A stretch of 64,000 nucleotides of DNA from Chrysomallon squamiferum (GCA_012295275.1 CM022678.1:417597-481596); one strand, 5' to 3'. Counted from the stretch's first letter, positions 11,598-26,700 are shown. Translations and numbers: made by a program. Notes: generated from the letters alone by a model not told the origin.

Positions 11598-11797
11598 NNN
11601 NNNNNNNNNNNNNNNNNNNNNNNNNNNNNNNNNNNNNNNNNNNNNNNNNNNNNNNNNNNNNNNNNNNNNNNNNNNNNNNNNNNNNNNNNNNNNNNNNNNN
11701 NNNNNNNNNNNNNNNNNNNNNNNNNNNNNNNNNNNNNNNNNNNNNNNNNNNNNNNNNNNNNNNNNNNNNNNNNNNNNNNNNNNNNNNNNNNNNNNNN
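11598..11797. other. Assembly gap, 200 N
   Basis: Exactly 200 ambiguous bases, a fixed scaffolding gap and not a measured size. Sequence to the right starts inside a satellite unit, so the true left edge of the array is unknown. Confidence 0.98.
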
Positions 11798-14700
11798 CAA
11801 CGAAACTTGAAAAATCTGATTTTCAAAGTTGAAAATCCGTGTGGCACTGTTCCGTTTGGTCGGGAAAAATATTTCGACGTGTGCAAAACGTGCGCGCCGT
11901 CGGGGCGGAGAGTGTGGCAAAAACGTTTCCAACATTTACCAAAGGTGCTGCACCTTTGAAAATGCGTTTGAAAAAAATCGAGCAAATTTTCAAAAACATG
12001 TGCGTTTTTGTGCACGTGTCGGAAACGAGTTGTTCCCCTTGGGTGGGGCGTGCGGCACTTTTGACCCGTGTCGGGCAACCCTTGCCCCACTTTTGGGTAT
12101 GTGCGCCCGATTTTTCCCACGTGCTCGGAAAAAGTTATTGCACTTTGAAAAAGGTACCCCTAGCATTTTCAACGAAACTTGAAAAAATTCGATTTTCAAA
12201 AGTTGAAAATCCGTGTGGCACTGTTCCGTTTGGTCGGGAAAAATATTTCGACGTGTGCAAAACGTGCGCGCCGTCGGGGCGAGTGTGGCAAAAACGTTTC
12301 CAACATTTACCAAAGGTGCTGCACCTTTTGAAAATGCGTTTGAAAAAAAATCGAGCAAATTTTCAAAAAAACATGTGCGTTTTTTGTGCACGTGTCGGAA
12401 ACGAGTTGTTCCCCTTGGGTGGGGCGTGCGGCACTTTTGACCCGTGTCGGGCAACCCTTTGCCCCACTTTTGGGTATGTGCGCCCGATTTTTCCCACGTG
12501 CTCGGAAAAAGTTATTGCACTTTGAAAAAGGTACCCCTAGCATTTTCAACGAAACTTGAAAAATTCGATTTTCAAAAGTTGAAAATCCGTGTGGCACTGT
12601 TCCGTTTGGTCGGGAAAAATATTTCGACGTGTGCAAAACGTGCGCGCCGTCGGGGCGAGTGTGGCAAAAAACGTTTCCAACATTTACCAAAGGTGCTGCA
12701 CCTTTGAAAATGCGTTTGAAAAAAAAATCGAGCAAATTTTCAAAAACATGTGCGTTTTTTGTGCACGTGTCGGAAACGAGTTGTTCCCCTTGGGTGGGGC
12801 GTGCGGCACTTTTGACCCGTGTCGGGCAACCCTTGCCCCACTTTTGGGTATGTGCGCCCGATTTTTCCCACGTGCTCGGAAAAAGTTATTGCACTTTGAA
12901 AAAGTACCCCCTAGCATTTTCAACGAAACTTGAAAAATTCGATTTTCAAAAGTTGAAAATCCGTGTGGCACTGTTCCGTTTGGTCGGGAAAAATATTTCG
13001 ACGTGTGCAAAACGTGCGCGCCGTCGGGGCGAGTGTGGCAAAAACGTTTCCAACATTTACCAAAGGTGCTGCACCTTTTGAAAATGCGTTTGAAAAAAAA
13101 TCGAGCAAATTTTCAAAACATGTGCGTTTTTTGTGCACGTGTCGGAAACGAGTTGTTCCCCTTGGGTGGGGCGTGCGGCACTTTTGACCCGTGTCGGGCA
13201 ACCCTTGCCCCACTTTTGGGTATGTGCGCCCGATTTTTCCCACGTGCTCGGAAAAAGTTATTGCACTTTGAAAAAGGTACCCCTAGCATTTTCAACGAAA
13301 CTTGAAAAAATTCGATTTTCAAAAGTTGAAAATCCGTGTGGCACTGTTCCGTTTGGTCGGGAAAAATATTTCGACGTGTGCAAAACGTGCGCGCCGTCGG
13401 GGCGAGTGTGGCAAAAACGTTTCCAACATTTACCAAAGGTGCTGCACCTTTGAAAATGCGTTTGAAAAAAAATCGAGCAAATTTTCAAAAACATGTGCGT
13501 TTTTTGTGCACGTGTCGGAAACGAGTTGTTCCCCTTTGGGTGGGCGTGCGGCACTTTTGACCCGTGTCGGGCAACCCTTGCCCCACTTTTGGTATGTGCG
13601 CCCGATTTTTCCCACGTGCTCGGAAAAAGTTATTGCACTTTGAAAAAGGTACCCCCCTAGCATTTTCAACGAAACTTGAAAAAAATCGATTTTCAAAAGT
13701 TGAAAATCCGTGTGGCACTGTTCCGTTTGGTCGGGAAAAATATTTCGACGTGTGCAAAACGTGCGCGCCGTCGGGGCGAGTGTGGCAAAAACGTTTCCAA
13801 CATTTACCAAAGGTGCTGCACCTTTTGAAAATGCGTTTGAAAAAAAAATCGAGCAAATTTTCAAAAACATGTGCGTTTTTTGCACGTGTCGGAAACGAGT
13901 TGTTCCCCTTGGGTGGGGCGTGCGGCACTTTTGACCCGTGTCGGGCAACCCTTGCCCCACTTTTGGGTATGTGCGCCCGATTTTTCCCACGTGCTCGGAA
14001 AAGTTATTGCACTTTGAAAAAAGGTACCCCTAGCATTTTCAACGAAACTTGAAAAAATTCGATTTTCAAAAGTTGAAAATCCGTGTGGCACTGTTCCGTT
14101 TGGTCGGGAAAAATATTTCGACGTGTGCAAAACGTGCGCGCCGTCGGGGCGAGTGTGGCAAAAACGTTTCCAACATTTACCAAAGGTGCTGCACCTTTTG
14201 AAAATGCGTTTGAAAAAAAATCGAGCAAATTTTCAAAAACATGTGCGTTTTTTGTGCACGTGTCGGAAACGAGTTGTTCCCCTTGGGTGGGGCGTGCGGC
14301 ACTTTTGACCCGTGTCGGGCAACCCTTGCCCCACTTTTTTGGTATATGTGCGCCCGATTTTTCCCACGTGCTCGGAAAAAAAGTTATTGCACTTTGAAAA
14401 AGGTACCCCTAGCATTTTCAACGAAACTTGAAAAAATTCGATTTTCAAAAGTTGAAAATCCGTGTGGCACTGTTCCGTTTGGTCGGGAAAAATATTTCGA
14501 CGTGTGCAAAACGTGCGCGCCGTCGGGGCGAGTGTGGCAAAAACGTTTCCAACATTTACCAAAGGTGCTGCACCTTTTGAAAATGCGTTTGAAAAAAATC
14601 GAGCAAATTTTCAAAAACATGTGCGTTTTTTGTGCACGTGTCGGAAACGAGTTGTTCCCCTTGGGTGGGGCGTGCGGCACTTTTGACCCGTGTCGGGCAA

Positions 14701-17700
14701 CCCTTGCCCCACTTTTGGGTATGTGCGCCCGATTTTTCCCACGTGCTCGGAAAAAGTTATTGCACTTTGAAAAAGGTACCCCTAGCATTTTCAACGAAAC
14801 TTGAAAAATTTCGATTTTCAAAAGTTGAAAATCCGTGTGGCACTGTTCCGTTTGGTCGGGAAAAATATTTCGACGTGTGCAAAACGTGCGCGCCGTCGGG
14901 GCGAGTGTGGCAAAAACGTTTCCAACATTTACCAAAGGTGCTGCACCTTTGAAAATGCGTTTGAAAAAAAAAAATCGAGCAAATTTTCAAAAACATGTGC
15001 GTTTTTGTGCACGTGTCGGAAACGAGTTGTTCCCCTTTGGGTGGGGCGTGCGGCACTTTTGACCCGTGTCGGGCAACCCTTTGCCCCACTTTTGGTATGT
15101 GCGCCCGATTTTTCCCACGTGCTCGGAAAAAGTTATTGCACTTTGAAAAAGGTACCCCTAGCATTTTCAACGAAACTTGAAAAAAAAATTCGATTTTCAA
15201 AAGTTGAAAATCCGTGTGGCACTGTTCCGTTTGGTCGGGAAAAATATTTCGACGTGTGCAAAACGTGCGCGCCGTCGGGGCGAGGTGGCAAAAAAAAAAA
15301 CGTTTCCAACATTTACCAAAGGTGCTGCACCTTTTGAAAATGCGTTTGAAAAAAAATCGAGCAAATTTTCAAAAACATGTGCGTTTTTTTGTGCACGTGT
15401 CGGAAACGAGTTGTTCCCCTTGGGTGGGGCGTGCGGCACTTTTGACCCGTGTCGGGCAACCCTTGCCCCACTTTTGGGTATGTGCGCCCGATTTTTCCCA
15501 CGTGCTCGGAAAAAGTTATTGCACTTTGAAAAAGGTACCCCTAGCATTTTCAACGAAACTTGAAAAATTCGATTTTCAAAAGTTGAAAATCCGTGTGGCA
15601 CTGTTCCGTTTGGTCGGGAAAAATATTTCGACGTGTGCAAAACGTGCGCGCCGTCGGGGCGAGTGTGGCAAAAACGTTTCCAACATTTACCAAAGGTGCT
15701 GCACCTTTTGAAAATGCGTTTGAAAAAAAAATCGAGCAAATTTTCAAAAACATGTGCGTTTTTTGTGCACGTGTCGGAAACGAGTTGTTCCCCTTGGGTG
15801 GGGCGTGCGGCACTTTTGACCCGTGTCGGGCAACCCTTGCCCCACTTTTGGGTATGTGCGCCCGATTTTTCCCACGTGCTCGGAAAAAGTTATTGCACTT
15901 TGAAAAAGGTACCCCTAGCATTTTCAACGAAACTTGAAAAAATTCGATTTTCAAAAGTTGAAAATCCGTGTGGCACTGTTCCGTTTGGTCGGGAAAAATA
16001 TTTCGACGTGTGCAAAACGTGCGCGCCGTCGGGGCGAGTGTGGCAAAAAAACGTTCCAACATTTACCAAAGGTGCTGCACCTTTTGAAAATGCGTTTGAA
16101 AAAAATCGAGCAAATTTTCAAAAACATGTGCGTTTTTGTTTTTGCACGTGTCGGAAACGAGTTGTTCCCCTTGGGGGGGGCGTGCGGCACTTTTGACCCG
16201 TGTCGGGCAACCCTTGCCCCACTTTTGGGTATGTGCGCCCGATTTTTCCCACGTGCTCGGAAAAAGTTATTGCACTTTGAAAAAGGTCCCCCTAGCATTT
16301 TCAACGAAACTTGAAAAATTTCGATTTTCAAAAGTTGAAAATCCGTGTGGCACTGTTCCGTTTGGTCGGGAAAAATATTTCGACGTGTGCAAAACGTGCG
16401 CGCCGTCGGGGCGAGTGTGGCAAAAACGTTTCCAACATTTACCAAAGGTGCTGCACCTTTTGAAAATGCGTTTGAAAAAAAAAAATTTTCGAGCAAATTT
16501 TCAAAAACATGTGCGTTTTTGTGCACGTGTCGGAAACGAGTTGTTCCCCTTGGGTGGGGCGTGCGGCTTTTTGAAAATGCGTGTCGGGCAACCCTTGCCC
16601 CACGTTTTTTTTGTGCACTTTTGGGTATGTGCGCCCGATTTTTCCCACGTTCTCGGAAAAAGTTATTGCACTTTGAAAAAGGTACCCCTAGCATTTTCAA
16701 CGAAACTTGAAAAATTTCGATTTTCAAAAGTTGAAAATCCGTGTGGCACTGTTCCCGTTTGGTCGGGAAAAATATTTCGACGTGTGCAAAACGTGCGCGC
16801 CGTCGGGGCGAGTGTGGCAAAAACGTTTCCAACATTTACCAAAGGTGCTGCACCTTTGAAAATGCGTTTGAAAAAAAAAAAATTTTCGAGCAAATTTTCA
16901 AAAACATGTGCGTTTTTTGTGCACGTGTCGGAAACGAGTTGTTCCCCTTGGGTGGGGCGTGCGGCACTTTTGACCCGTGTCGGGCAACCCTTGCCCCACT
17001 TTTGGGTATGTGCGCCCGATTTTTCCCACGTGCTCGGAAAAAGTTATTGCACTTTGAAAAAGGTACCCCTAGCATTTTCAACGAAACTTGAAAAAAATCG
17101 ATTTTCAAAAGTTGAAAATCCGTGTGGCACTGTTCCGTTTGGTCGGGAAAAATATTTCGACGTGTGCAAAACGTGCGCGCCGTCGGGGCGAGGTGGCAAA
17201 AAACGTTTCCAACATTTACCAAAGGGTGCTGCACCTTTTGAAAATGCGTTTGAAAAAAATCGAGCAAATTTTCAAAAACATGTGCGTTTTTTGTGCACGT
17301 GTCGGAAACGAGTTGTTCCCCTTGGGTGGGGCGTGCGGCACTTTTGACCCGTGTCGGGCAACCCTTGCCCCACTTTTGGGTATGTGCGCCCGATTTTTCC
17401 CACGTGCTCGGAAAAAGTTATTGCACTTTGAAAAAGGTACCCCTAGCATTTTCAACGAAACTTGAAAAAATTCGATTTTCAAAAGTTGAAAATCCGTGTG
17501 GCACTGTTCCGTTTGGTCGGGAAAAATATTTCGACGTGTGCAAAACGTGCGCGCCGTCGGGGCGAGTGTGGCAAAAAAAACGTTTCCAACATTTACCAAA
17601 GGTGCTGCACCTTTTGAAAATGCGTTTGAAAAAAAATCGAGCAAATTTTCAAAAACATGTGCGTTTTTTGTGCACGTGTCGGAAACGAGTTGTTCCCCTT

Positions 17701-20700
17701 GGGTGGGGCGTGCGGCACTTTTGACCCGTGTCGGGCAACCCTTGCCCCACTTTTGGGTATGTGCGCCCGATTTTTCCCACGTGCTCGGAAAAAGTTATTG
17801 CACTTTGAAAAAGGTACCCCTAGCATTTTCAACGAAACTTGAAAAATTCGATTTTCAAAAGTTGAAAATCCGTGTGGCACTGTTCCGTTTGGTCGGGAAA
17901 AATATTTCGACGTGTGCAAAACGTGCGCGCCGTCGGGGCGAGTGTGGCAAAAACGTTTCCAACATTTACCAAAGGTGCTGCACCTTTTGAAAATGCGTTT
18001 GAAAAAAATCGAGCAAATTTTCAAAAACATGTGCGTTTTTTGTGCACGTGTCGGAAACGAGTTGTTCCCCTTGGGTGGGGCGTGCGGCACTTTTGACCCG
18101 TGTCGGGCAACCCTTGCCCCACTTTTTTTGGGTATGTGTGCGCCCGATTTTTTTCCCACGTGCTCGGAAAAAGTTATTGCACTTTGAAAAAGGTACCCCC
18201 TAGCATTTTCAACGAAACTTGAAAAAATTCGATTTTCAAAAGTTGAAAATCCGTGTGGCACTGTTCCGTTTGGTCGGGAAAAATATTTCGACGTGTGCAA
18301 AACGTGCGCGCCGTCGGGGCGAGTGTGGCAAAAACGTTTCCAACATTTACCAAAGGTGCTGCACCTTTTGAAAATGCGTTTGAAAAAAAATCGAGCAAAT
18401 TTTCAAAAACATGTGCGTTTTTTGTGCACGTGTCGGAAACGAGTTGTTCCCCTTGGGTGGGGCGTGCGGCACTTTTGACCCGTGTCGGGCAACCCTTGCC
18501 CCACTTTTGGGTATGTGCGCCCGATTTTTCCCACGTGCTCGGAAAAAGTTATTGCACTTTGAAAAAGGTACCCCTAGCATTTTCAACGAAACTTGAAAAA
18601 TTCGATTTTCAAAAGTTGAAAATCCGTGTGGCACTGTTCCGTTTGGTCGGGAAAATATTTCGACGTGTGCAAAACGTGCGCGCCGTCGGGGCGAGGCCGT
18701 CGGGGCGAGTGTGGCAAAACGTTTCCAACATTTACCAAAGGTGCTGCACCTTTTGAAAATGCGTTTGAAAAAAATCGAGCAAATTTTCAAAAACATGTGC
18801 GTTTTTTGTGCACGTGTCGGAAACGAGTTGTTCCCCTTGGGTGGGGCGTGCGGCACTTTTGACCCGTGTCGGGCAACCCTTGCCCCACTTTTGGGTATGT
18901 GCGCCCGATTTTTCCCACGTGCTCGGAAAAAGTTATTGCACTTTTTGAAAAAAGGTACCTAGCATTTTCAAAAACTTGAAAAAATTCGATTTTCAAAAGT
19001 TGAAAATCCGTGTGGCACTGTTCCGTTTGGTCGGAAAAATATTTCGACGTGTGCAAAACGTGCGCGCCGTCGGGGCGAGTGTGGCAAAAACGTTTCCAAC
19101 ATTTACCAAAGGTGCTGCACCTTTTGAAAATGCGTTTGAAAAAAAATCGAGCAAATTTTCAAAAACATGTGCGTTTTTGTGCACGTGTCGGAAACGAGTT
19201 GTTCCCCTTGGGTGGCGCGTGCGGCACTTTTGACCCGTGTCGGGCAACCCTTGCCCCACTTTTGGGTATGTGCGCCCGATTTTTCCCACGTGCTCGGAAA
19301 AAGTTATTGCACTTTGAAAAAGGTACCCCTAGCATTTTCAACGAAACTTGAAAAAATTCGATTTTCAAAAGTTGAAAATCCGTGTGGCACTGTTCCGTTT
19401 GGTCGGGAAAAATATTTCGACGTGTGCAAAACGTGCGCGCCGTCGGGGCGAGTGTGGCAAAAACGTTTCCAACATTTACCAAAGGTGCTGCACCTTTTGA
19501 AAATGCGTTTGAAAAAAAATCGAGCAAATTTTCAAAAACATGTGCGTTTTTTTGCACGTGTCGGAAACGAGTTGTTCCCCTTGGGTGGGGCGTGCGGCAC
19601 TTTTGACCCGTGTCGGGCAACCCCTTGCCCCACTTTTGGGTATGTGCGCCCGATTTTTCCCCGTGCTCGGAAAAAGTTATTGCACTTTGAAAAGGTACCC
19701 CTAGCATTTTCAACGAAACTTGAAAAAAAAATCGATTTTCAAAAGTTGAAAATCCGTGTGGCACTGTTCCGTTTGGTCGGGAAAAATATTTCGACGTGTG
19801 CAAAACGTGCGCGCCGTCGGGGCGAGTGTGGCAAAAACGTTTCCAACATTTACCAAAGGTGCTGCACCTTTTGAAAATGCGTTTGAAAAAAAATCGAGCA
19901 AATTTTCAAAAACATGTGCGTTTTTTGTGCACGTGTCGGAAACGAGTTGTTCCCCTTGGGTGGGGCGTGCGGCACTTTTGACCCGTGTCGGGCAACCCTT
20001 GCCCCACTTTTGGTATATGTGCGCCCGATTTTTCCCACGTGCTCGGAAAAAAGTTATTGCACTTTGAAAAAGGTACCCCCCTAGCATTTTCAACGAAACT
20101 TGAAAAATTCGATTTTCAAAAGTTGAAAATCCGTGTGGCACTGTTCCGTTTGGTCGGGAAAAATATTTCGACGTGTGCAAAACGTGCGCGCCGTCGGGGC
20201 GAGTGTGGCAAAAACGTTTCCAACATTTACCAAAGGTGCTGCACCTTTTGAAAATGCGTTTGAAAAAAAAAATCGAGCAAATTTTCAAAAACATGTGCGT
20301 TTTTTGCACGTGTCGGAAACGAGTTGTTCCCCTTGGGTGGGGCGCGGCACTTTTTGACCCGTGTCGGGCAACCCTTTGCCCCACTTTTTTCAACGTATGT
20401 GCGCCCGATTTTTCCCACGTGCTCGGAAAAAGTTATTGCACTTTGAAAAAGGTACCCCTAGCATTTTCAACGAAACTTGAAAAAATTCGATTTTCAAAAG
20501 TTGAAAATCCGTGTGGCACTGTTCCGTTTGGTCGGGAAAAATATTTCGACGTGTGCAAAAAACGTGCGCGCCGTCGGGGCGAGTGTGGCAAAAACGTTTC
20601 CAACATTTACCAAAGGTGCTGCACCTTTTGAAAATGCGTTTGAAAAAAATCGAGCAAATTTTCAAAAACATGTGCGTTTTTGTGCACGTGTCGGAAACGA

Positions 20701-23700
20701 GTTGTTCCCCTTGGGGGGCGTGCGGCACTTTTGACCCGTGTCGGGCAACCCTTTGCCCCCGAGCAAATTTTCAAAAACATGTGCGTTTTTTGCCTTGCCC
20801 AACCCTTGCCCCACTTTTGGGTATGTGCGCCCGATTTTTCCCACGTGCTCGGAAAAAGTTATTGCACTTTGAAAAAAAAAAACCCCTAGCATTTTCAACG
20901 AAACTTGAAAAAAAAATTCGATTTTCAAAAGTTGAAAATCCGTGTGGCACTGTTCCGTTTGGTCGGGAAAAATATTTCGACGTGTGCAAAACGTGCGCGC
21001 CGTCGGGGCGAGGTGGCAAAAAAACGTTTCCAACATTTACCAAAGGTGCTGCACCTTTTGAAAATGCGTTTGAAAAAAATCGAGCAAATTTTCAAAAACA
21101 TGTGCGTTTTTTGTGCACGTGTCGGAAACGAGTTGTTCCCCTTGGGTGGGGCGTGCGGCACTTTTGACCCGTGTCGGGCAAACCCTTGCCCCACTTTTGT
21201 TTATGTGCGCCCGATTTTTCCCACGTGCTCGGAAAAAGTTATTGCACTTTGAAAAAGGTACCCCTAGCATTTTCAACGAAACTTGAAAAAAATTCGATTT
21301 TCAAAAGTTGAAAATCCGTGTGGCACTGTTCCGTTTGGTCGGGAAAAATATTTCGACGTGTGCAAAACGTGCGCGCCGTCGGGGCGAGTGTGGCAAAAAC
21401 GTTTCCAACATTTACCAAAGGTGCTGCACCTTTTGAAAATGCGTTTGAAAAAAAAATCGAGCAAATTTTCAAAAACATGTGCGTTTTTTGTGCACGTGTC
21501 GGAAACGAGTTGTTCCCCTTGGGTGGGGCGTGCGGCACTTTTGACCCGTGTCGGGCAACCCTTGCCCCACTTTTGGGTATGTGCGCCCGATTTTTCCCAC
21601 GTGCTCGGAAAAAGTTATTGCACTTTGAAAAAAGGTACCCCTAGCATTTTCAACGAAACTTGAAAAAAATCGATTTTCAAAAGTTGAAAATCCGTGTGGC
21701 ACTGTTCCGTTTGGTCGGGAAAAATATTTCGACGTGTGCAAAACGTGCGCGCCGTCGGGGCGAGTGGCAAAAAAACGTTTCCAACATTTACCAAAGGTGC
21801 TGCACCTTTTGAAAATGCGTTTGAAAAAAAATCGAGCAAATTTTCAAAAACATGTGCGTTTTTTGTGCACGTGTCGGAAACGAGTTGTTCCCCTTGGGTG
21901 GGGCGTGCGGCACTTTTGACCCGTGTCGGGCAACCCTTGCCCCACTTTTGGGTATGTGCGCCCGATTTTTCCCACGTGCTCGGAAAAAGTTATTGCACTT
22001 TGAAAAAGGTACCCCTAGCATTTTCAACGAAACTTGAAAAAATTCGATTTTCAAAAGTTGAAAATCCGTGTGGCACTGTTCCGTTTGGTCGGGAAAAATA
22101 TTTCGACGTGTGCAAAACGTGCGCGCCGTCGGGGCGAGTGTGGCAAAAACGTTTCCAACATTTACCAAAGGTGCTGCACCTTTTGAAAATGCGTTTGAAA
22201 AAAATCGAGCAAATTTTCAAAAACATGTGCGTTTTTTGTGCACGTGTCGGAAACGAGTTGTTCCCCTTGGGGGGGGCGGGCACTTTTGACCCGTGTCGGG
22301 CAACCCTTTGCCCCACTTTTGGTATGTGCGCCCCCGATTTTTCCCACGTGCTCGGAAAAAGTTATTGCACTTTGAAAAAAGGTACCCCTAGCATTTTCAA
22401 CGAAACTTGAAAAAATTCGATTTTCAAAAGTTGAAAATCCGTGTGGCACTGTTCCGTTTGGTCGGGAAAAATATTTCGACGTGTGCAAAACGTGCGCGCC
22501 GTCGGGGCGAGTGTGGCAAAAAAAAAAACGTTTCCAACATTTACCAAAGGTGCTGCACCTTTTGAAAATGCGTTTGAAAAAAAATCGAGCAAATTTTCAA
22601 AAACATGTGCGTTTTTTTGTGCGTGTCGGAAACGAGTTGTTCCCCTTGGGTGGGGCGTGCGGCACTTTTGACCCGTCGGGGCAACCCTTGCCCCACTTTT
22701 TTTGGTATGTGCGCCCGATTTTTCCCACGTGCTCGGAAAAAGTTATTGCACTTTGAAAAAGGTACCCCTAGCATTTTCAACGAAACTTGAAAAAATTCGA
22801 TTTTCAAAAGTTGAAAATCCGTGTGGCACTGTTCCGTTTGGTCGGGAAAAATATTTCGACGTGTGCAAAACGTGCGCGCCGTCGGGGCGAGTGTGGCAAA
22901 AACGTTTCCAACATTTACCAAAGGTGCTGCACCTTTTGAAAATGCGTTTGAAAAAAAACGAGCAAATTTTCAAAAATATGTGCGTTTTTTGTGCACGTGT
23001 CGGAAACGAGTTGTTCCCCTTGGGTGGGGCGTGCGGCACTTTTGACCCGTGTCGGGCAACCCTTGCCCCACTTTTGGGTATGTGCGCCCGATTTTTCCCA
23101 CGTGCTCGGAAAAAGTTATTGCACTTTGAAAAAGGTACCCCTAGCATTTTCAACGAAACTTGAAAAAATTCGATTTTCAAAAGTTGAAAATCCGTGTGGC
23201 ACTGTTCCGTTTGGTCGGGAAAAATATTTTCGACGTGTGCAAAAAACGTGCGCGCCGTCGTCGGGCGAGTGTGGCAAAAAAAAAACGTTTCCAACATTTA
23301 CCAAAGGTGCTGCACCTTTTGAAAATGCGTTTGAAAAAAATCGAGCAAATTTTCAAAAACATGTGCGTTTTTTGTGCACGTGTCGGAAACGAGTTGTTCC
23401 CCTTGGGTGGGGCGTGCGGCACTTTTGACCCGTGTCGGGCAACCCTTGCCCCACTTTTGGGGGTGTGTGCCCGATTTTTCCCACGTGCTCGGAAAAAAAT
23501 TGCACTTTGAAAAAGGTACCCCTAGCATTTTCAACGAAACTTGAAAAAATTCGATTTTCAAAAGTTGAAAATCCGTGTGGCACTGTTCCGTTTGGTCGGG
23601 AAAAATATTTCGACGTGTGCAAAACGTGCGCGCCGTCGGGGCGAGTGTGGCAAAAACGTTTCCAACATTTACCAAAGGTGCTGCACCTTTTGAAAATGCG

Positions 23701-26700
23701 TTTGAAAAAAAATCGAGCAAATTTTCAAAAACATGTGCGTTTTTTGTGCACGTGTCGGAAACGAGTTGTTCCCCTTGGGTGGGGCGTGCGGCACTTTTGA
23801 CCCGTGTCGGGCAACCCTTGCCCCACTTTTGGGTATGTGCGCCCGATTTTTCCCACGTGCTCGGAAAAAGTTATTGCACTTTGAAAAAGGTACCCCTAGC
23901 ATTTTCAACGAAACTTGAAAAAATTCGATTTTCAAAAGTTGAAAATCCGTGTGGCACTGTTCCGTTTGGTCGGGAAAAATATTTCGACGTGTGCAAAACG
24001 TGCGCGCCGTCGGGGCGAGTGTGGCAAAAACGTTTCCAACATTTACCAAAGGTGCTGCACCTTTTGAAAATGCGTTTGAAAAAAAATCGAGCAAATTTTC
24101 AAAAACATGTGCGTTTTTTGTGCACGTGTCGGAAACGAGTTGTTCCCCTTGGGTGGGGCGTGCGGCACTTTTGACCCGTGTCGGGCAACCCTTGCCCCAC
24201 TTTTGGGTATGTGCGCCCGATTTTTCCCACGTGCTCGGAAAAAGTTATTGCACTTTGAAAAAGGTACCCCTAGCATTTTCAACGAAACTTGAAAAAAAAA
24301 ATTCGATTTTCAAAAGTTGAAAATCCGTGTGGCACTGTTCCGTTTGGTCGGGAAAAATATTTCGACGTGTGCAAAACGTGCGCGCCGTCGGGGCGAGTGT
24401 GGCAAAAACGTTTCCAACATTTACCAAAGGTGCTGCACCTTTTGAAAATGCGTTTGAAAAAAAATCGAGCAAATTTTCAAAAACATGTGCGTTTTTTGTG
24501 CACGTGTCGGAAACGAGTTGTTCCCCTTGGGGGGGCGTGCGGCACTTTTGACCCGTGTCGGGCAACCCTTGCCCCACTTTTGTATGTGCGCCCGATTTTT
24601 CCCACGTGCTCGGAAAAAAAGTATTGCACTTTGAAAAAGGTACCCCTAGCATTTTCAACGAAACTTGAAAAAAATTCGATTTTCAAAAAGTTGAAAATCC
24701 GTGTGGCACTGTTCCGTTTGGTCGGGAAAAAAAATTTCGACGTGTGCAAAACGTGCGCGCCGTCGGGGCGAGTGGGCAAAAAAACGTTCCAACATTTACC
24801 AAAGGTGCTGCACCTTTTGAAAATGCGTTTGAAAAAAAAAATCGAGCAAATTTTCAAAAACATGTGCGTTTTTTGTGCACGTGTCGGAAACGAGTTGTTC
24901 CCCTTGGGTGGGGCGTGCGGCACTTTTGACCCGTGTCGGGCAACCCTTGCCCCACTTTTGGGTATGTGCGCCCGATTTTTCCCACGTGCTCGGAAAAAGT
25001 TATTGCACTTTGAAAAAGGTACCCCTAGCATTTTCAACGAAACTTGAAAAAATTCGATTTTCAAAAGTTGAAAATCCGTGTGGCACTGTTCCGTTTGGTC
25101 GGGAAAAATATTTCGACGTGTGCAAAACGTGCGCGCCGTCGGGGCGAGTGTGGCAAAAACGTTTCCAACATTTACCAAAGGTGCTGCACCTTTTGAAAAT
25201 GCGTTTGAAAAAAAAATCGAGCAAATTTTCAAAAAACTGTGCGTTTTTTGTGCACGTGTCGGAAACGAGTTGTTCCCCTTGGGTGGGGCGTGCGGCACTT
25301 TTGACCCGTGTCGGGCAACCCTTGCCCCACTTTTGGGTATGTGCGCCCGATTTTTCCCACGTGCTCGGAAAAAGTTATTGCACTTTGAAAAAGGTACCCC
25401 TAGCATTTTCAACGAAACTTGAAAAAATTCGATTTTCAAAAGTTGAAAATCCGTGTGGCACTGTTCCGTTTGGTCGGGAAAAATATTTCGACGTGTGCAA
25501 AACGTGCGCGCCGTCGGGGCGAGTGTGGCAAAAACGTTTCCAACATTTACCAAAGGTGCTGCACCTTTTGAAAATGCGTTTGAAAAAAAATCGAGCAAAT
25601 TTTCAAAAACATGTGCGTTTTTTGTGCACGTGTCGGAAACGAGTTGTTCCCCTTGGGTGGGGCGTGCGGCACTTTTGACCCGTGTCGGGCAACCCTTGCC
25701 CCACTTTTGGGTATGTGCGCCCGATTTTTCCCACGTGCTCGGAAAAAGTTATTGCACTTTGAAAAAGGTACCCCTAGCATTTTCAACGAAACTTGAAAAA
25801 ATTCGATTTTCAAAAGTTGAAAATCCGTGTGGCACTGTTCCGTTTGGTCGGGAAAAATATTTCGACGTGTGCAAAAAACGTGCGCGCCGTCGGGGCGGCG
25901 TGTGGCAAAAAACGTTTCCAACATTTACCAAAGGTGCTGCACCTTTTTTGAAAATGCGTTTGAAAAAAAATCGAGCAAATTTTCAAAAACATGTGCGTTT
26001 TTTGTGCACGTGTCGGAAACGAGTTGTTCCCCTTGGGGTGGGGCGTGCGGCACTTTTGACCCGTGTCGGGCAACCCTTGCCCCACTTTTGTGTATGTGCG
26101 CCCGATTTTTCCCACGTGCTCGGAAAAAGTTATTGCACTTTGAAAAAAAGTACCCCTAGCATTTTCAACGAAACTTGAAAAAATCGATTTTCAAAAAAAG
26201 TGAAAATCCGTGTGGCACTGTTCCGTTTGGTCGGGAAAAATATTTCGACGTGTGCAAAACGTGCGCGCCGTCGGGGCGAGTGTGGCAAAAACGTTTCCAA
26301 CATTTACCAAAGGTGCTGCACCTTTTGAAAATGCGTTTGAAAAAAATCGAGCAAATTTTCAAAAACATGTGCGTTTTTTGTGCACGTGTCGGAAACGAGT
26401 TGTTCCCCTTGGGTGGGGCGTGCGGCACTTTTGACCCGTGTCGGGCAACCCTTGCCCCACTTTTGGTATATGCGCCCCCGATTTTCCCACGTGCTCGGAA
26501 AAAGTTATTGCACTTTGAAAAAAGTACCCCCCTATTTTCAACGAAACTTGAAAAAAAATTCGATTTTCAAAAGTTGAAAATCCGTGTGGCACTGTTCCGT
26601 TTGGTCGGGAAAAATATTTCGACGTGTGCAAAACGTGCGCGCCGTCGGGGCGAGTGTGGCAAAAACGTTTCCAACATTTACCAAAGGTGCTGCACCTTTT

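Noticed and set aside
11158-11832. 224-codon frame over the 39/45-bp repeat and gap
   Set aside because: A repeat artefact that runs through 200 N bases.
16136-17347. 403-codon + strand frame, and others of up to 436 codons (39450-40760, -) in the large array
   Set aside because: They recur in every copy, switch frame at homopolymer indels and exist on both strands. The satellite unit simply has few stops. No domain or start context supports coding.
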